Position numbers and translations under genes: made by a program
Notes under the pieces: model-generated
Told to the model about the DNA's origin: nothing
Databases searched by the model: none
Seen by the model: the letters and a program-made list of their open reading frames with translations, nothing else
Source: Phycisphaerae bacterium
GTDB lineage: Bacteria > Planctomycetota > Phycisphaerae > Sedimentisphaerales > Anaerobacaceae
Reading direction: 5' to 3'
DNA length: 10,153 nt
Assembly (NCBI GenBank): GCA_030667885.1
Contig: DAOUVA010000107.1
Location: forward strand, 1 to 10,153
Shown here: positions 1 through 6,329 of the stretch, one piece after another
Position numbering within the stretch: the first letter of the stretch is position 1
Layout of the letters: each line of letters starts with the position of its first letter

Positions 1-50
1 CACTCAAAGACCTGCCAAAAATAGAAGAACTCAAAAAGCCGCCTGCCTGA
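1..50 (+). CDS. C-terminal tail of an upstream gene (partial, left edge)
   Basis: Frame 3 of the plus strand reads LKDLPKIEELKKPPA and then a TGA stop at 48-50. The lysine- and glutamate-rich composition looks like a genuine soluble C-terminus, and the stop lies 37 bp before the stop of the convergent minus-strand esterase gene, a normal convergent spacing. Only 15 residues are visible, so neither a family nor a function can be given. Frame 2 is also open across this stretch and on into the esterase gene, so the choice of frame 3 rests on composition and gene layout only. It could also be non-coding. Confidence 0.35.
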   Translation, partial: LKDLPKIEELKKPPA

Positions 51-80
51 GAGCCGCTCATCTTGCCATATCACACTTGC

Positions 81-99
81 CGCCAACCTATTTTTGGCG
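81..99. terminator. Possible hairpin between convergent genes
   Basis: CGCCAA (81-86) can pair with TTGGCG (94-99) around a 7-base loop. The stem overlaps the last codons and stop of the minus-strand esterase gene and sits between that gene and the plus-strand gene tail that ends at 50. No clear T-run follows on either strand, so a classic intrinsic terminator is not supported; a weak or Rho-aided end is possible, as is chance. Confidence 0.25.
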
Positions 100-1632
100 T
101 GATTTCCTAAGGGCATTTCGAATACGTGCAGCCACCCGTTCGGCCAAGTAGTCGGAGCCCTCGGGGGTAAAGTGAACGTTGCCGTTCGGCTGTTGAATTT
201 CGCTTAATTTCAGCATAGCGTGAGCATGCAGGTCGTTAATCATCACGTCGTTTTTTCTAATAATTTTCTTAGCGGCTTCGTTGTACTTTATTTCATAACC
301 TTTTATGCGGCCCGGCTCACCATCGGGAACCGGTGTCGTACTGGCCCAGATTAGCTCGGCGCCGGTGGCCTTGAGTATTTTGACAAGCTTGCGCAGGTTC
401 TGTTGATATTCTTCAAAAGTTAAGTCCAGTTTGCCATTTGCTTTGTTATTGCGGTTCGGATTGCCTGTGTCGGTGCTTCGGTAACAAAGGTCGTGCAAGC
501 CCCAGTTGAAGTGTATGACATCCCATTTGCCGTCACCGAGCCATTCGTTAATCTTTTCCAGGCCTATGCCTGTATGACGGGCATTAGTTGGAACCCGATG
601 GACATTGGCCTTGCCGGCAAGGAGCTTGCGCACGGGCAGTGTATAGCCAATCGAGATAGAATCGCCAATCAGCAGTACCCGCGGCAGAGTTGGATCATCT
701 TCGATGGGAGCGAAAACGGGATTTACCCGGGCCTGTTTCTTTTTGGGCTGATTCGGTTTTGATTTAGCTGTTAAATAACCTAAGGAAGTGAGGAACCTGT
801 CGGTTTCTTCGATGGTTTTATTAAATGAGCTGTTATCTTTGTCTCTTCCATAGTTGAAAAAGCCGTGCCCTTTTTCTTCGAATGGAACAAGGCGGCACAT
901 ATTGCCGGCATCTTTCATTGCCGAGGTGAAACGCTCAGCACTGTCAAAAGGAACAGTCTTGTCGGCAGTGCCGTGAAAAATAATGCACGGCGGGAGGCCT
1001 TTTGTTACGTTCTGTAAGGGAGATATTTCTTTTGCACGTTTGAACCTTTCATCGGAGGCCCTTTTCTTCGAAAATTCTACAAGGTCAAGAGCCGGGTTGA
1101 ACAGCACTAACGCATTCGGTTTGGAGCTTATATTGCGGTCTTCACTTTCTTCATCAAGTCCTTTAAGCACACCTGTGCAGGCCGCGACATGGCCGCCTGC
1201 CGAGCCACCGCCCGCGACGATTTTGTCCGGATTGACACCAAGTCTTTCTGCGTTGGCCCGGACCCAGCGAATGGCGGACTTGCCATCGGCAACGCATTCG
1301 AATGGGGTCGTTCCATGGGTGTTTTTGATTCGATATTCAGCGGAAATTGCCATCATTCCGCGCGAGGCTAAGTAATCGGACTGGTGATAAAACTGCGTTG
1401 GGGTACCGCCGACCCAGCCGCCACCGAAAAAGAATACTATGGCCGGTATCGGCTCTTTTGCCTGCCTGTTGGGCGGTTCAAAGATATGCAACTTCAGCTC
1501 GACCTCGCCGATGGTTTTATAGACCACCAGTATCGGCTTTATCGTAACATCCTGGGATATATTGCGGCGCTGGGCCGCACAAAGCAGAGTTGCGGAAAAA
1601 CAAATCATAAATATTATTACAATCTTTTTCAT
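88..1632 (-). CDS. Secreted two-domain esterase: BD-FAE-like alpha/beta hydrolase + SGNH hydrolase
   Basis: 514 residues with two hydrolase domains. Residues 1-20 form a signal peptide (MKKIVIIFMICFSATLLCAA), so the protein is exported; no good lipobox is visible. Domain 1 (about 30-287) is an alpha/beta hydrolase: oxyanion loop FFFGGGW (67-73), nucleophile Ser144 in GGGSAGG, likely acid Asp224 (HGTADKTVP) and His256 (EKGHGFF). This resembles esterases that remove acetyl or feruloyl groups from plant polysaccharides. A Lys/Pro-rich linker (290-315) leads to domain 2 (about 317-510), an SGNH hydrolase: Ser325 in GDSISIGY, Asn376 in FNWGLHD, His487 in NVHFTPEG. The usual Asp three residues before that His is Gly484, so it may work as a Ser-His dyad. 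The ATG at 1632 has AAGGAG 9 bases upstream. It is the last gene of the operon, 31 bp after the preceding hydrolase. The domain assignments are firm; substrates are inferred. Confidence 0.88.
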   Translation of the reverse strand: MKKIVIIFMICFSATLLCAAQRRNISQDVTIKPILVVYKTIGEVELKLHIFEPPNRQAKEPIPAIVFFFGGGWVGGTPTQFYHQSDYLASRGMMAISAEYRIKNTHGTTPFECVADGKSAIRWVRANAERLGVNPDKIVAGGGSAGGHVAACTGVLKGLDEESEDRNISSKPNALVLFNPALDLVEFSKKRASDERFKRAKEISPLQNVTKGLPPCIIFHGTADKTVPFDSAERFTSAMKDAGNMCRLVPFEEKGHGFFNYGRDKDNSSFNKTIEETDRFLTSLGYLTAKSKPNQPKKKQARVNPVFAPIEDDPTLPRVLLIGDSISIGYTLPVRKLLAGKANVHRVPTNARHTGIGLEKINEWLGDGKWDVIHFNWGLHDLCYRSTDTGNPNRNNKANGKLDLTFEEYQQNLRKLVKILKATGAELIWASTTPVPDGEPGRIKGYEIKYNEAAKKIIRKNDVMINDLHAHAMLKLSEIQQPNGNVHFTPEGSDYLAERVAARIRNALRKSRQK

Positions 1633-1663
1633 CCTTATAACTCCTTCTGAGGTAATTTATAAA

Positions 1664-2872
1664 CTAATCCCAGGGCAGTTCTTTTGTGTCAGGTTTGACT
1701 GCATGAGCAGGACGGGGATGCTCATCGTCGAAAGCGTACATATCATCCTGCTTTTCGATGGTAACAAAACTTTCATCAATCGAGCCGTCCGGCTTTGTTA
1801 TTTTGTCGAGTGAAAGCTTGAGGTGTTTGGCGAGAAATTTATAGGCACCGGTACGCTTGGAAAGGCCATAATCATGCCCCTCGTCGGGAAGGTGCACATA
1901 CTCTACAAGATTTTGGGCGCCATAGAGGCTATATACATTTTTGATATAAGGATATTCGACGTTGGGTGTATTCTTGGTCCAGTCTTTGCCATCGGAAATC
2001 AGCAACTGGGGACGCGGCGCGGCCAGCGCGGCAATATCCGTATTGTTTGTTTCGTGCATTTCGCTTAAGTGGATTGGCATACCGCTTTCGCAGTCGCATC
2101 CGCCAAAGAAGTGGGACGAAACCATTACGGTCGGGACGGAAACGGCGATACGGTCATCAACGGCCGTTACAAGAAATGATTGTGTTCCTCCGCCGGAAGC
2201 TCCCGTTACGCCGATGCGTTTTGGGTCCACGTTTTTAATCGAGGTAAGAAAATCGACGGCGCGGATGCTGTTCCAAAGCTGCAACTTCAGGACCTCCGGG
2301 CGTTTATGCTCCCATCCCGCATTTTTCCAGTCACCATATCCGACCATATCATAAGAGAAAACTATCGCGCCCATACGGGCCAGTGCGGCACATCTCTTTT
2401 GCATGTTGGTTCGGAACCGGCCGTAGTTATCGGCGCTGCTCCAGTGGCCGTGCGGACAAAGAATCGCGGCGAAGGGTCCCTTGCCTTTGAGAGGACGATA
2501 CAGGTTTCCGGTTACAAAGACGCCGGGCAAGCTTTCAAATGCTACGTTTTGGACGGTGTAGCCATCGTATTTGCGTCTGCTGTGAATAATACGCTTGAGC
2601 GGGCGTTTTTTTGGCAAAGGTGAAAGTTCCACTCCTCGCAGAATCCCTTCACGAATCCGTTCGGCCCGGGCCTTCCATTCGGCCACGTTTGAATAGCTGC
2701 GGGCAAATTTGGCGAGCTGTTCTTTGGCGGCTTCTTCACTTTGATAATTCCCCTGGCAAAGCTGAGGCTTTTTACTCTCAGAACCTTGAACAAGCCTGCC
2801 CGAAAATGTAAGTATAAACATTAATAAACCGACAACAAATACCCTGTAAATACCGATTGATGGACTTTTCAT
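1664..2872 (-). CDS. Secreted alpha/beta hydrolase, acetyl-xylan-esterase-like
   Basis: 402 residues from the ATG at 2872, which has GAGGTG just upstream. The same frame is open further up (to 2983), but that would overlap the end of the lyase gene and bury the signal peptide, so the shorter start is preferred. Residues 1-30 are a signal peptide. The catalytic domain shows CPHGHW (139-144, oxyanion region), DMVGYGDW (175-182), nucleophile Ser226 in GASGGG, an acid in SDGKDW (Asp294 or Asp297), and His333 in DEGHDYG. Two close cysteines (259, 261) lie in GGCDCESG, near the active-site side. This pattern belongs to the large acetyl-xylan-esterase/dienelactone-hydrolase-like group; I cannot separate a sugar acetylesterase from a uronoyl esterase by eye. 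It is the middle gene of the operon, 53 bp after the lyase and 31 bp before the two-domain esterase, which suggests side-chain removal from the same polysaccharide. Confidence 0.82.
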   Translation of the reverse strand: MKSPSIGIYRVFVVGLLMFILTFSGRLVQGSESKKPQLCQGNYQSEEAAKEQLAKFARSYSNVAEWKARAERIREGILRGVELSPLPKKRPLKRIIHSRRKYDGYTVQNVAFESLPGVFVTGNLYRPLKGKGPFAAILCPHGHWSSADNYGRFRTNMQKRCAALARMGAIVFSYDMVGYGDWKNAGWEHKRPEVLKLQLWNSIRAVDFLTSIKNVDPKRIGVTGASGGGTQSFLVTAVDDRIAVSVPTVMVSSHFFGGCDCESGMPIHLSEMHETNNTDIAALAAPRPQLLISDGKDWTKNTPNVEYPYIKNVYSLYGAQNLVEYVHLPDEGHDYGLSKRTGAYKFLAKHLKLSLDKITKPDGSIDESFVTIEKQDDMYAFDDEHPRPAHAVKPDTKELPWD

Positions 2873-2925
2873 TTTACACCTCACAATTAATTTCAATATA
2901 TTAATCCCATTGATAGTCACGTTCA

Positions 2926-4785
2926 CTACCACTGCGTTAAGGGCTTTATTGGTGCATTTGTTACTACTTCCTTGTCTTTCCAAACCGGCGAAAGCAGGAC
3001 CGCCACCCTAACGTCGCCCTTAGCATTGGGCAGGCGCACTATAAGCCGTCTTACACTCTTGTTGGTTTTCTGGGGAGGTTTTTGCTGAGCAGATTCTATT
3101 TCAAATCCGGCGGCTAAAGGCGATACAAGCCGTGCGATAAGCTTTCTGCCGGCAAGGGTAAGCAGGGCGGTATTTTGTTCCTTTATCTCTATATTCGCAT
3201 CTGTCGTCATAGCCCAGATGAGTTCACAGGGATTTTCGATTTCGAATTCGTCCTGCACAAGGACTGCCCGCCTATCGGCTATCATTGAAACGCCTCTGGT
3301 TACTTTGCTTGCAGACTTTTCATAAGCGTTTGTCAGGTCCACAAGGACAAAAGCAGAAGAGTTCTCTGTTTCGAATTTTGTAAAGTTCGATTTTGCCATC
3401 GGGTCCTGGTTCTCACCGCTGAGCAGCGGGACACTATGGCTTTTCGAATTCAAGCGGTAATAACTCCACCTTCTGCCGCCTCTTTTTCCATCCCAGTAAC
3501 CGGGCAGATTGTAGTTTTCCGAGCCGAGGTCGCGTACCCATCGAACGCCCAGAGCATCAAGCTCGAAGTTGCCCAAATCCAGATGGCCGTGATTAACCTG
3601 ATTATAGCCGGCCTTAACGCCGACAAAGAGCGCCTCCGGGTCGTTCCATGCGCTGCGGAATACTGCTATCTCCACAGGGCCGCGGAAATAGCGGTCGAGT
3701 GCTTTTTGTGGAAACTGTCTCGGGGGCGGCATATACCACACTATATGCTGGGCACTGGCGCTGCGTTCGGCAATTTCAGCGTGTTCGGATTCGGCGTATA
3801 AAGAATTATCGTAAGCCCGAGCAAGCCAGAACATACAGGGCATAGGTCTTCTGGAGCCTTTTTCTCCTGAGTCGGCAAAGTTTAAGTACAGGCCTCTTGG
3901 CCCGGCAGTATATACCGGAAAATTTCCTGCTTCGGCCAGCCCCTTAACTTGCAGCAGACCAAAGTCCGAGCCCAAAGCGGTTTGCAGCGCTGTAAGCCCG
4001 TAAGCGGTATAACGAGTGGCATAACTCCAGTAGCCGGGCCCTTCCATCCATGCGCCATCGGGGCCATAGCTTTTCAGGGCAAGCGGCAGCGATTTAATGG
4101 CAGAGTTGACAATCTTCTCGGCGTACTGCGGCTCGGATTCGGCGATTGCCAAAGCACCGATTATCATCCCGCCATTGCAGACCTGGTTCCAGTTGTGTTC
4201 ACTTTTAGGCCACCAGGATTTTTTATAAGCGATTAGCGCCGGTTCCAGGCCATTCTTAACGAGGCCGGCCCTGATTTTTTCCCTTGTATTCTCATCGAGA
4301 TAAGAATACAGCCAGTCATAACCGACTCCCACAGCGTGTGACATTTCGGCGGTGTCGAGAAAGTGGGACGGATTCCAGTCCTTAAACGCACAGACGGTCA
4401 GCAGGTTTTCGGCTGCTTTTTCAGCATATTTTTTATCGCCGGTCCATCTGTACGCAAGGCCAAGGGCGTAAATTCGATGCACACATTCCCTGCTGACACT
4501 CAGCAGCCGGGGGCCAATCTTTCGATAAGTGAGCATCGGTTTTTCAGCGCATTTATCCGCATCTTTAAGAACATCTGACAAGCATTTCTGCAAAACCTTA
4601 TCTTTGGCATACAATACTTTCAGATGCCCCAGGTCTTTGTCATTCAACATCAATCTGGGATGGTACTTTTCGAGTGTACTGAGAACTTTAGAAGAATCTA
4701 CGGGAGTTTCCTGAGCTAAGCCCAACGTTGTAAGGCAAAAACCAAGGGCAACCGCCAGCATGAAAATTCTGTAAACATTCGTCAT
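2926..4785 (-). CDS. Secreted heparinase II/III-like polysaccharide lyase
   Basis: 619 residues from the ATG at 4785, which has GGAGG 7 bases upstream; a longer in-frame start at 4878 lacks this and hides the signal peptide (1-24, ending near GLA-QE). Residues about 35-350 look like the alpha/alpha toroid of alginate/heparinoid lyases, with EHNWNQVCNGG (196-206) and DGAWMEGPGYW (243-253). Residues about 370-600 are the beta-sandwich heparinase II/III C-terminal domain with NHGHLDLGNFEL (398-409) and DLGSENYN. By analogy with the family, Asn/His near 197-200, Tyr252 and His399 or His401 would be catalytic. Such enzymes break uronic-acid glycans by beta-elimination; the target (heparinoid, alginate, other) cannot be told. 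It is the first gene of the minus-strand operon, so it probably sets the substrate theme of the two esterases behind it. Confidence 0.87.
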   Translation of the reverse strand: MTNVYRIFMLAVALGFCLTTLGLAQETPVDSSKVLSTLEKYHPRLMLNDKDLGHLKVLYAKDKVLQKCLSDVLKDADKCAEKPMLTYRKIGPRLLSVSRECVHRIYALGLAYRWTGDKKYAEKAAENLLTVCAFKDWNPSHFLDTAEMSHAVGVGYDWLYSYLDENTREKIRAGLVKNGLEPALIAYKKSWWPKSEHNWNQVCNGGMIIGALAIAESEPQYAEKIVNSAIKSLPLALKSYGPDGAWMEGPGYWSYATRYTAYGLTALQTALGSDFGLLQVKGLAEAGNFPVYTAGPRGLYLNFADSGEKGSRRPMPCMFWLARAYDNSLYAESEHAEIAERSASAQHIVWYMPPPRQFPQKALDRYFRGPVEIAVFRSAWNDPEALFVGVKAGYNQVNHGHLDLGNFELDALGVRWVRDLGSENYNLPGYWDGKRGGRRWSYYRLNSKSHSVPLLSGENQDPMAKSNFTKFETENSSAFVLVDLTNAYEKSASKVTRGVSMIADRRAVLVQDEFEIENPCELIWAMTTDANIEIKEQNTALLTLAGRKLIARLVSPLAAGFEIESAQQKPPQKTNKSVRRLIVRLPNAKGDVRVAVLLSPVWKDKEVVTNAPIKPLTQW

Positions 4786-4843
4786 AATCTGCCTCCATAT
4801 CCTGAGTTGTGTTAATATCGCAAACCCTCCCGACAACAAGACT

Positions 4844-4939
4844 CCCTTGCCTTTCTTGAAACCGGCAAAGGCTGACAAGTTACTTTCCGGTGCAATCCTA
4901 CTAAATGTTATAGAATATTTGATACCTTAAAGGCAAGGG
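4844..4939. repeat. Distant 11-bp inverted half-sites in the divergent control region
   Basis: CCCTTGCCTTT at 4844-4854 and its exact reverse complement AAAGGCAAGGG at 4929-4939 are separated by 74 bp. The right copy overlaps the proposed -35 of the minus-strand operon and the left copy lies in its leader. This is the geometry expected for paired operator sites, but an 11-bp match in a hand search may be chance. Confidence 0.35.
4907..4936 (-). promoter_or_regulatory. Candidate sigma70-type promoter for the lyase-esterase operon
   Basis: Read on the minus strand, TTGCCT (4936-4931, 4 of 6 to the -35 consensus) and TATAAC (4912-4907, 5 of 6 to the -10) are 18 bp apart. Transcription would begin near 4900, giving a leader of about 115 bases before the ATG at 4785. 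The -35 lies inside the right half of the distant inverted repeat. Sigma-factor preference in this organism is unknown. Confidence 0.35.
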
Positions 4940-4964
4940 AAATCTTTTGCCGTTCCGACTGAAA

Positions 4965-4992
4965 TTGATTATGATTATTCCAAATCTATAGG
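4965..4992 (+). promoter_or_regulatory. Candidate promoter for the oxidoreductase-aminotransferase operon
   Basis: TTGATT (4965-4970) and TATAGG (4987-4992) are 16 bp apart, each 4 of 6 to the sigma70 consensus. The match is modest, but its position immediately before a perfect palindrome supports it. Transcription would begin near 4999. Confidence 0.3.
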
Positions 4993-5011
4993 ACTTCTTT
5001 GAGAAAGAAGT
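4993..5011. promoter_or_regulatory. Perfect 19-bp palindrome: operator or translation-blocking hairpin
   Basis: ACTTCTTT (4993-5000), GAG (5001-5003), AAAGAAGT (5004-5011): eight perfect pairs around three central bases. As DNA it directly follows the candidate -10, the usual place for a repressor operator. As RNA it could fold into a hairpin that hides the purine-rich AAAGAAG before the small ORF at 5018. Either use would control the downstream sugar genes. The palindrome is plain in the sequence; its role is inferred. Confidence 0.5.
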
Positions 5012-5017
5012 GAAATT

Positions 5018-5050
5018 ATGGAAAAGTTTATTTACGAGATGACTCGATGA
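5018..5050 (+). CDS. Ten-codon leader ORF overlapping the oxidoreductase start
   Basis: The ORF reads MEKFIYEMTR and stops at TGA 5048-5050. That stop overlaps the ATG (5047-5049) of the oxidoreductase gene as ATGA, the classic arrangement for translational coupling. A purine-rich stretch, AAAGAAG, ends 7 bases before its start, whereas the oxidoreductase start itself has only a weak GAG at 5036-5038. An in-frame TGA at 5000-5002 closes the frame upstream, so this is not the end of a longer gene. It shows no run of one amino acid that would suggest attenuation. It may be real or a chance frame. Confidence 0.35.
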   Translation: MEKFIYEMTR

Positions 5051-6312
5051 TTAAGAAACCCGAAATTTGTATTATTGGCGGCGGGATGATAACTCAGGTG
5101 CAGATTCTGCCTTCGGTCTATCAGCTTCAGCGCCTCGGTCTTGTCGGCGAGGTTAGTGTGTGCGCATTGAACAGCGCTCCGCTGAAGGTACTGGAACAGG
5201 ACCAGAGCCTTAAAAAAGCATTTCCTGGTCATAGCTTCAAGGCGTACCCTTCGACGGAAAACGACCCGCAGCAGAATTTTCCCGATTTATTTAGAGAAGT
5301 AATCGGCAAGATACCCAAAGGCAGCATTGTAATCGTTGCGGTGCCGGACCAACTGCATTATCCGGTTTTACAAGCGGCCCTTTCCGCTGACCATCACATA
5401 TGCTGTGTAAAGCCGCTGGTGTTAAAATATTCGCAGGCCGCCGAAATCGAAAAAATCGCCTACGAGAAAGGGCTTGTCGCAGCAATCGAGTATCATAAGC
5501 GACTCGATGACAGGGCGTTAATGGCCCGCCGGTTATACAGAGAAGGCAGATTCGGGGAATTTCGTATCGGCCACGCGGAAATGAACGAGCCATATTATTA
5601 TCGAGATTCGAATTTCCAGAACTGGTGTACTGTGGAAAATTCCGATATGTTTACTTATGTCGGCTGCCATTACGTTGACCAGGTGCATTTCATCACGGGA
5701 CTGCTGCCTAAAATGGTATCCGTATATGGCATAAAAGATACATACCCAAACGGCAAAACAGGTTACCTGTGGACCGATGCCCGTGTCATCTGGGAAAACG
5801 ATGCGTGCCTGCACGTGACAAACATAATGGGTTATCCCGACGAAGGACCCGGCGGCAATTTTCAGGGTCTTCGTATGTACAGCCGGGGTGAGGGTAAAAG
5901 CGGTATGCTCGTACATAACGACCAGTATCGCGGTATCGAACACTGTTATATTACAAAAGGCAGCGAGCCCGGTGATACATACTACAGTGAGCCGAGTCCG
6001 GATTATTTTAAGTATATCGAGCTTGGGGGCGAAGGGCTGACTCCGGTGGGATATGGGTATCGTTCGATAGAATTTATAATAAAAAATATCTGCAAGTGTA
6101 TCGAGGTATCCGGCGGGGCTGATGACAAAGAGGCTTTAGCCCGCCAGCAGAAGTTGATTAAGCAGTTCGATAGCGAAGGTATAATGGCAACGCCAGCGAA
6201 CAGTTCGTACAATGAACTGGTGACTGAGGCTGCGCGGCTATCGATTTTAAACGGCGGCAAAAGAGTTGAAATAACTTATGGCGAAAATGGCGGCGTCGAT
6301 TTTTACAAATAG
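5047..6312 (+). CDS. Gfo/Idh/MocA family NAD(P)-dependent oxidoreductase
   Basis: 421 residues, with no signal peptide, so cytoplasmic. The N-terminal Rossmann fold starts at once (ICIIGGGMITQVQ, 7-19), with IVIVAVPDQLHYPV (94-107) forming the later strand and the substrate-side helix. The family's EKP motif appears as CVKP (120-123): the catalytic-type Lys122 and Pro123 remain and Glu is replaced by Val. In the C-terminal domain, GCHYVDQVHFITG (206-218) matches the G-G-H-x-x-D signature (His208, Asp211). Such enzymes oxidise or reduce sugar or inositol hydroxyls with NAD(P). The start at 5047 is the only ATG that keeps the full Rossmann strand. It is followed after 17 bp by a class III aminotransferase, so oxidation to a keto sugar and then amination (or the reverse) is a reasonable guess. 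The substrate is unknown. Confidence 0.88.
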   Translation: MIKKPEICIIGGGMITQVQILPSVYQLQRLGLVGEVSVCALNSAPLKVLEQDQSLKKAFPGHSFKAYPSTENDPQQNFPDLFREVIGKIPKGSIVIVAVPDQLHYPVLQAALSADHHICCVKPLVLKYSQAAEIEKIAYEKGLVAAIEYHKRLDDRALMARRLYREGRFGEFRIGHAEMNEPYYYRDSNFQNWCTVENSDMFTYVGCHYVDQVHFITGLLPKMVSVYGIKDTYPNGKTGYLWTDARVIWENDACLHVTNIMGYPDEGPGGNFQGLRMYSRGEGKSGMLVHNDQYRGIEHCYITKGSEPGDTYYSEPSPDYFKYIELGGEGLTPVGYGYRSIEFIIKNICKCIEVSGGADDKEALARQQKLIKQFDSEGIMATPANSSYNELVTEAARLSILNGGKRVEITYGENGGVDFYK

Positions 6313-6329
6313 AAAGAAAACATAATAAA

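Noticed and set aside
983..1375. 130-codon plus-strand open frame
   Set aside because: Antisense to the alpha/beta hydrolase domain of the two-domain esterase; no ribosome binding site or domain.
2180..2623. 147-codon plus-strand open frame
   Set aside because: Antisense shadow of the acetyl-xylan-esterase-like gene, with no motif of its own; likewise 1962-2354 and 1966-2238.
2873..2983. N-terminal extension of the second hydrolase up to 2983
   Set aside because: It would overlap the lyase coding sequence and bury a clear signal peptide; the ATG at 2872 has GAGGTG in the right place.
4786..4878. N-terminal extension of the lyase up to 4878
   Set aside because: The ATG at 4785 has a strong GGAGG and begins a clean signal peptide; the extension is treated as leader sequence.
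5533..5943. 136-codon minus-strand open frame
   Set aside because: Antisense shadow of the Gfo/Idh gene; composition is that of a reversed coding strand.
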